Of a stretch of DNA of 18,942 nucleotides, positions 14,577 to 18,942 are shown one piece after another; position 1 is the first letter of the stretch, and every line of letters starts with the position of its first letter. The translations under genes and the position numbers were made by a program. Source of the DNA: Anaerolineaceae bacterium (lineage in GTDB: Bacteria; Chloroflexota; Anaerolineae; Anaerolineales; Anaerolineaceae); NCBI GenBank assembly GCA_017995665.1, contig JAGOIM010000009.1, positions 1-18,942 on the forward strand. Reading direction: 5' to 3'. Under the pieces are notes generated by a model. It made no database searches, was not told the origin of the DNA, and saw only the letters and a list, made by a program, of their open reading frames with translations.

Positions 14577-16418
14577 TCATTCACCAGTCTTTTCGTAACG
14601 CAGACGGTCGTGGGTGTTTAGAATCCGCTTGCGCATTCGCAAACTTTCAGGCGTAACTTCCAGCAAATCATCCGGACCCAGATACTCAATCATCTCATCC
14701 AGGCTCATTTGCCTTGGGGTATCCAATCTCTCTTCCAAATCACGAACCGATTGGCGCATATTGGTCAAATGTTTTTTCTTTGCCACGTTAATTGCCAAAT
14801 CCTGTGCACGAGGGGTTTCGCCAACAATCATGCCTTCATAAACTTCGACACCGGCCGGAATAAACAATATCCCTCGTTCTTCCGCATTTTTCAATCCATA
14901 GGTTGTCGAAACGCCATCTTCAATGGCAACAATCGAACTACTGTTTCGGCTGGTGATGTTCGCTTCCAATGGACGTTCTCCAAGGAAAAAGCTGTTCATA
15001 ACACCCTTGCCATGTGTAGCATTCAAGAATTTATACCTAAAACCAAGTAGTCCACGGGTCGGGATAACAAATGTAAGATGGGTCGTTCCGTCATTATTGT
15101 TTCGCATATCCTGCATCAGTCCCCTTCGCTGGCCCAACATTTCAACCACCGCTCCGACATATTCCGGAGCAACATCGATATGAACTTCCTCAAAAGGCTC
15201 AAGCTTGTTGCCATTTTCGTCTTCAATCACAATGGCTTCCGGTCGGCTCACCTGGAACTCGTAACCTTCGCGACGCATCGTTTCGATCAAAATGCCGAGA
15301 TGTAATTCGCCACGTCCGGAAACCAAAAAAGTGTCTTTTTGCTCGGTTTGCTCAACCCTAAGGGCAATATTTTTCTTCAACTCATCGGTCAAACGCTCCA
15401 GGATATTTCTGGATGTGCTATATTTTCCTTCACGACCACCAAATGGTGAAGTGTTAACGCCAAAAGTCATTCGAACGGTCGGTAACTGCACTTCAATTCT
15501 CGGTAAAGCCACCGGATTATCCGGTGAACAAAGCGTGTCCCCAATCTGAATATCTTTCAAACCGGCAATCGTAACGATATCGCCTGCTTCTGCTTCATCA
15601 GCTTGTTTCTTCTCCAGACCTTCATATGCGTAGAGATACTTCGCGGTAGTTTTTTCCTGGCTACCGTCGGCTTTCATTCTCAACAAGGTGTCTCCTGTCC
15701 GCACTTTTCCGGCATAAATCCTGCCGGTTGCTGTGACACCACTATATTCATCATAGCCTAAATTGGTTACCAGCATTTGAAAACTGTTGTCAGCATCAAC
15801 TTTCGGACCGGGGATTTCAGTCAGTATTGTTTCAAACAACGGCATGAGCGTATCTTCTAATTCGGGAGTCCGCCCTGCTTTGCCAAGCAAGCCTTCTGCG
15901 TAGATTATCGGAAAGTCCAATATTTTATTGTTCGCACCTAATTCGACAAACAGATCAAAAGTGGCATTAATTGTGCTCTCTATGTCAATATCTTTTCTGT
16001 CCAGTTTGTTTATAACCACGATCGTTTTCAAATTTTTCTCGATTGCTTGTTTGAGGACGAAGCGAGTCTGTGGTTTGGGTCCTTCGGCGGCATCGACCAA
16101 GAGTAAAACGCCGTCAACCATATTCATAATTCTCTCAACTTCTCCACCGAAGTCAGCATGTCCGGGAGTATCGACGATGTTGAGTTTCACAATTTCGCCG
16201 GTAGCAGGATTCGGCAAATTAATTGATGCATTTTTTGCCAAAATCGTAATACCGCGTTCCCTTTCCAAATCGTTGGAATCCATAATGCGTTCAGCGACCT
16301 TTTGATTTTCTCTAAAGACTTTTGCCTGTCGTAGCATTGAGTCAATCAAAGTAGTTTTTCCATGATCAACGTGGGCGATAATTGCAACATTCCGAATATC
16401 TTTTCGTTCTTTTTCCAT
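14577..16418 (-). CDS. typA: Ribosome-associated GTPase TypA/BipA
   Basis: A translational GTPase of the EF-G family that binds the 70S ribosome and helps large-subunit assembly under cold or stress. In 613 residues the G1 motif is AHVDHGKT (15-22), switch I has RGIT (55-58), G3 is DTPGH (83-87) and G4 is NKLD (137-140). Later come the domain-III block SGRGELHLGILIETMRREGYE and the TypA-specific C-terminal part with RGLLGFRYKFL and NIYEG-like VEVYEGMIVGE. The start at 16418 is supported by AAAGGA; an upstream open extension of 25 codons crosses a terminator and is rejected. A terminator lies only about 22 bases before the start. Confidence 0.96.
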   Translation of the reverse strand: MEKERKDIRNVAIIAHVDHGKTTLIDSMLRQAKVFRENQKVAERIMDSNDLERERGITILAKNASINLPNPATGEIVKLNIVDTPGHADFGGEVERIMNMVDGVLLLVDAAEGPKPQTRFVLKQAIEKNLKTIVVINKLDRKDIDIESTINATFDLFVELGANNKILDFPIIYAEGLLGKAGRTPELEDTLMPLFETILTEIPGPKVDADNSFQMLVTNLGYDEYSGVTATGRIYAGKVRTGDTLLRMKADGSQEKTTAKYLYAYEGLEKKQADEAEAGDIVTIAGLKDIQIGDTLCSPDNPVALPRIEVQLPTVRMTFGVNTSPFGGREGKYSTSRNILERLTDELKKNIALRVEQTEQKDTFLVSGRGELHLGILIETMRREGYEFQVSRPEAIVIEDENGNKLEPFEEVHIDVAPEYVGAVVEMLGQRRGLMQDMRNNNDGTTHLTFVIPTRGLLGFRYKFLNATHGKGVMNSFFLGERPLEANITSRNSSSIVAIEDGVSTTYGLKNAEERGILFIPAGVEVYEGMIVGETPRAQDLAINVAKKKHLTNMRQSVRDLEERLDTPRQMSLDEMIEYLGPDDLLEVTPESLRMRKRILNTHDRLRYEKTGE

Positions 16419-16439
16419 AATTTTCCTTTTAATTCCAAG

Positions 16440-16467
16440 AAAAAACCCGGACAAACCGGGTTTTTTT
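16440..16467 (-). terminator. Intrinsic terminator after pyrimidine-nucleoside phosphorylase
   Basis: CCCGG (16446-16450) and CCGGG (16456-16460) form a core stem, with A and T tracts on each side extending it by six pairs and supplying a U-run on the minus strand. It is directly after the phosphorylase stop and about 22 bases before typA, leaving no room for a typA promoter between. Confidence 0.9.
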
Positions 16468-16468
16468 A

Positions 16469-17779
16469 TTAATCCATTCCAAGTACATCCCAAAAACAGG
16501 GTGGTGGCTCAACCGGTTCATCCGAAAACTCAACGGAGTTTTTCAACTTTTCGAAAACTTTATCGAAAGAATTACGCTCATTGACATGAACTTCAAAAAG
16601 TGTAGCTCCCGGTTCAACATAATCACCAATTTTTACCCGAACCATAATACCGACGGCAGGGTCAATCAGATCGTCCTTTTTAGAGCGACCGGCGCCAATT
16701 TCGACGGAACTTTCGCCGACTTCTTTGGCATCGATAACTGAGATCCAACCGCCTCGTTCAGCTTTAATCGAAATAATAAATTCAGCTTTTGCTAATTTCT
16801 CAGGATTATCAATGTAACTGATATCCCCACCCTGGCTTTCAATCAGTTCTTTAAATTTCAACAGCGCAGAACCGTCGATAATTTTCTCCTGAGCCATTTT
16901 GCGAGCAGTTTCCAAGTCTTTGACAACATTCCCAAGAATTAGCATATAGGCAGATAAATCGATGCAATGTTCGTGGAAATCTTCGGGACCAAAGCCGTGG
17001 AGCATGTCGATTGCTTCTTTCAACTCAATCGCATTGCCTACTGCAGTACCGAGAGGTTGATCCATTTGAGAAAGCAATGCGATAACTTTTCGACCGCTTA
17101 ATTTTCCAATTGCAACCATTACCTCAGCGAGCTCGCGAGCCTCATCCAGATTCTTCATGAATGCACCGCGCCCAACTTTGACATCCAATGCAATCGCATC
17201 AGCACCGGAGGCAATTTTTTTGCTCATCACCGAAGACGCAATCAAAGGAATCGACTGAACGGTTCCGGTTACATCTCGCAAGGCATAAAGCTTTCCGTCG
17301 GCAGGAGCCAAATCGACACTCTGGCCGGTAACAACAATGCCATGCTTGCACAAATGGTCGATAAATTCTTCGGTACTCAAATCGGATTTAAAGCCCGGAA
17401 TTGATTCGAGCTTGTCAATTGTCCCACCACTAAAACCAAGCCCTCGGCCGGACATCTTTCCGACCGGCAATCCACAGGCGGCAACAATCGGCGCAACGAC
17501 TAAAGTAGTTTTATCACCAACACCACCGGTCGAATGTTTGTCCACTACCCGTCCGCCAAACTCGCTTAAATTGAGTACGTCGCCGGAGGCTGCCATCGCC
17601 AAAGTCAGTTCGGTTATCTCTTCATGTGACAAACCGTTAATTGCAACTGCCATTGCCCAAGCCGCCATTTGGTAGTCAGGGACATCTCCGGTAGTATAGT
17701 TTTCAACCAACCAGGAAAGCTCCTCTTTTGAAAGAGGTTCATTTTCTTTGGTTTTAATGATGATATCAACTGCTCTCAT
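16469..17779 (-). CDS. pdp: Pyrimidine-nucleoside phosphorylase
   Basis: It splits uridine and thymidine reversibly into base and (deoxy)ribose 1-phosphate in nucleoside salvage. The 436-residue protein carries VVDKHSTGGVGDK (phosphate-binding, 78-90) and the family signature SGRGLGFSGGTIDKLESIPG (110-129). The length and the sequence after it are nearer the Firmicute pyrimidine-nucleoside phosphorylases than E. coli thymidine phosphorylase DeoA, so the broader substrate range is preferred; DeoA-like use is possible. AAGGAT precedes ATG 17779. It lies 11 bases after jag, in the yidC-jag operon, and ends at a terminator. Confidence 0.92.
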   Translation of the reverse strand: MRAVDIIIKTKENEPLSKEELSWLVENYTTGDVPDYQMAAWAMAVAINGLSHEEITELTLAMAASGDVLNLSEFGGRVVDKHSTGGVGDKTTLVVAPIVAACGLPVGKMSGRGLGFSGGTIDKLESIPGFKSDLSTEEFIDHLCKHGIVVTGQSVDLAPADGKLYALRDVTGTVQSIPLIASSVMSKKIASGADAIALDVKVGRGAFMKNLDEARELAEVMVAIGKLSGRKVIALLSQMDQPLGTAVGNAIELKEAIDMLHGFGPEDFHEHCIDLSAYMLILGNVVKDLETARKMAQEKIIDGSALLKFKELIESQGGDISYIDNPEKLAKAEFIISIKAERGGWISVIDAKEVGESSVEIGAGRSKKDDLIDPAVGIMVRVKIGDYVEPGATLFEVHVNERNSFDKVFEKLKNSVEFSDEPVEPPPCFWDVLGMD

Positions 17780-17790
17780 AGTTAAAATCC

Positions 17791-18576
17791 TTAATCAGCA
17801 GGATAGATATAAATCTTCCGATTAGGCTCTTCTCCAACAGATTCAGTATAAACATCGTCGCGTTTTCTAAGCTCAATGTGAACAATCCGGCGTTCATTTG
17901 CCGGCATCGGTTCAAGCATCTGCTTTCGGCCGGTTGAAATCACTTGATCGGCCATTCTACGCGCCAGTTTCTGTAATTCAAGCTCACGACGGGATCGATA
18001 ATTTTGAATATCAACTTGAATTCGAATCCAATTCCCAAAATGATGGGTAACGATTAAACTAACCATATATTGAATGGCATTTAACGTTTCAGCGCGTCGT
18101 CCAATCAATAAACTGAGGTCATCGCCTTCGACTTCCACCCGATAATATTCTCGATCGTCATCTTCGGAAAGCTTTTTTTCAACCGTGGTAACGGCCGAAA
18201 CTTTCATGTAAGCAAGCAAAGTCTTTACAGTCTTTAAAATAAATTCTTCAATCGACTCATCTGCGTTCAATTCGACAAGCTCTTCCGTTTCAAGCCCAAC
18301 AAATAATGGAACTTCTTCCTTCTTGACTGTTTCAGAAGGAAGCTCATCGGCTTGTTTCTTAGAATCTGTTATCTTTTCTGCAGCTTCCACAGGAGAATTC
18401 TTTACCGTTAACTTAATGCGCGCCTGTCGGGAGGCAAAACTAAAGAAATTCCTTTTGCCTTCGTCTAAAACTTCAATTTCTACGTCATCAGGCTCTAAAC
18501 CAAGCTGGTCTAAACCTTTTTCAACAGCTTCATCAACTGTAGCTGCGATAACTTCAAGCGTCATTCTTTGTGCCAT
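17791..18576 (-). CDS. khpB: RNA-binding protein KhpB/Jag
   Basis: A KH-R3H RNA-binding protein linked to cell elongation and division in other bacteria. Of 261 residues, 6-56 form a Jag-N domain, followed by an acidic, probably disordered linker (about 60-105). The type II KH domain is about 108-186, with LLIGRRAETLNAIQYMVSLI from 156. The R3H domain is about 196-260, with the key Arg-x3-His-like block ANERRIVHIELRKRDDV. The Jag-N loop, usually rich in Gly-Phe-Leu-Gly, reads GKRNFFSFASR here and is degenerate. AAGGGG precedes ATG 18576. It follows yidC by 8 bases, the conserved yidC-jag order. Confidence 0.94.
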   Translation of the reverse strand: MAQRMTLEVIAATVDEAVEKGLDQLGLEPDDVEIEVLDEGKRNFFSFASRQARIKLTVKNSPVEAAEKITDSKKQADELPSETVKKEEVPLFVGLETEELVELNADESIEEFILKTVKTLLAYMKVSAVTTVEKKLSEDDDREYYRVEVEGDDLSLLIGRRAETLNAIQYMVSLIVTHHFGNWIRIQVDIQNYRSRRELELQKLARRMADQVISTGRKQMLEPMPANERRIVHIELRKRDDVYTESVGEEPNRKIYIYPAD

Positions 18577-18584
18577 TTTGCCCC

Positions 18585-18942
18585 TTATCTTTTCATTTTC
18601 GGTCGATGTTGCTTAGCTGATGCCCGGGCAGATGGTTTGACAACTTTAACCGGTTCCGGTTCGTCGTCTTCATCATCTTCTTCATCGTCATCAACATCAA
18701 TGACAACTTCCGGTTTCTTTACTTCGTTCTTTTTAATCCACGGGAATAGAGCCGACCAATCAGCCCGCCCCATTGCCGCATATTGCCCAATTGTCGTCAA
18801 ATTGCTGATAAGGAAATAAAGCGCCAAACCAGCGGAGAATTGATAAGCCATAAAGCCCATCATAATCGGCATCATCATGGTCATGCTGTTATTCATTGCT
18901 GCAGCTTGGTCACCCGAAGAAGCCGGTTGCATAACCTTAGAT
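18585..18942 (-). CDS. yidC: Membrane protein insertase YidC (partial, N-terminal part beyond window)
   Basis: YidC inserts and folds inner-membrane proteins, alone or with Sec. Only the C-terminal 118 codons are here; the frame is open through the window edge (SKVMQPASSG...). The conserved end is recognisable: MTMMMPIMMGFMAYQFSAGL followed by ALYFLISNLTTIGQY, matching the last two transmembrane helices. The tail then has a run of Asp and Glu (VDVDDDEEDDEDDEPEP-like, about 20 residues) before a basic end, KQHRPKMKR. The basic end fits the ribosome-binding role of YidC tails; the acidic block before it is less usual. Confidence 0.93.
   Translation of the reverse strand, partial: SKVMQPASSGDQAAAMNNSMTMMMPIMMGFMAYQFSAGLALYFLISNLTTIGQYAAMGRADWSALFPWIKKNEVKKPEVVIDVDDDEEDDEDDEPEPVKVVKPSARASAKQHRPKMKR

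Noticed and set aside
16419..16493. N-terminal extension of TypA
   Set aside because: It would have to be translated through the intrinsic terminator and overlaps the end of the phosphorylase gene; ATG 16418 has a good ribosome-binding site and matches the family start.

Overview
The window reads as a dense, housekeeping stretch of a bacterial chromosome. Both ends are cut through genes (scpB at the left, yidC at the right), and no transposase, integrase, CRISPR array, rRNA or tRNA was seen. Protein character, short intergenic hairpin elements and a glycolytic enzyme set with diphosphate signatures fit a Chloroflexota bacterium of the Anaerolineae type. That placement is recognition from memory, not a database result.

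Layout. (1) 1-2068: divergent scpB (minus, partial) and an NAD-sugar decarboxylase/epimerase plus rsmD (plus), with a compact two-way promoter region. (2) 2069-2379: convergent gap with hairpin repeats. (3) 2380-5355: a minus-strand cluster, transcribed as GT-C-like membrane glycosyltransferase, phosphofructokinase, NUDIX hydrolase. (4) 5356-5618: divergent promoter region with a 7-bp tandem repeat. (5) 5619-8481: a tight plus-strand operon of the primary sigma factor, an acidic unknown protein, ndk and a fused DUF2007/LMW-phosphatase-like protein that has lost its nucleophilic cysteine. (6) 8625-11105: a TPR/lytic-transglycosylase lipoprotein, probably from a leaderless mRNA. (7) 11106-11293: convergent gap with the second copy of the hairpin repeat and a two-way terminator. 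(8) 11294-14137: ppdK on the minus strand with a 439-bp upstream gap. (9) 14577-18942: minus-strand yidC, jag/khpB, pyrimidine-nucleoside phosphorylase, then typA after a terminator.

How the genes work together. The phosphofructokinase carries the Asp/Lys pair typical of diphosphate-dependent enzymes, and ppdK makes pyruvate, ATP and phosphate from PEP, AMP and PPi (reversibly). Together they suggest diphosphate-linked glycolysis. Sigma factor, Ndk, RsmD, TypA, ScpB, YidC and KhpB are information-processing and envelope housekeeping functions.

No obvious new defence or mobile system is present. The best leads are small: the cysteine-less phosphatase fusion in the sigma-factor operon, a hairpin repeat found in both convergent gaps with compensating changes in its outer stem, terminators jammed against downstream start codons, a leaderless promoter, and a glycosyltransferase without a normal start codon.
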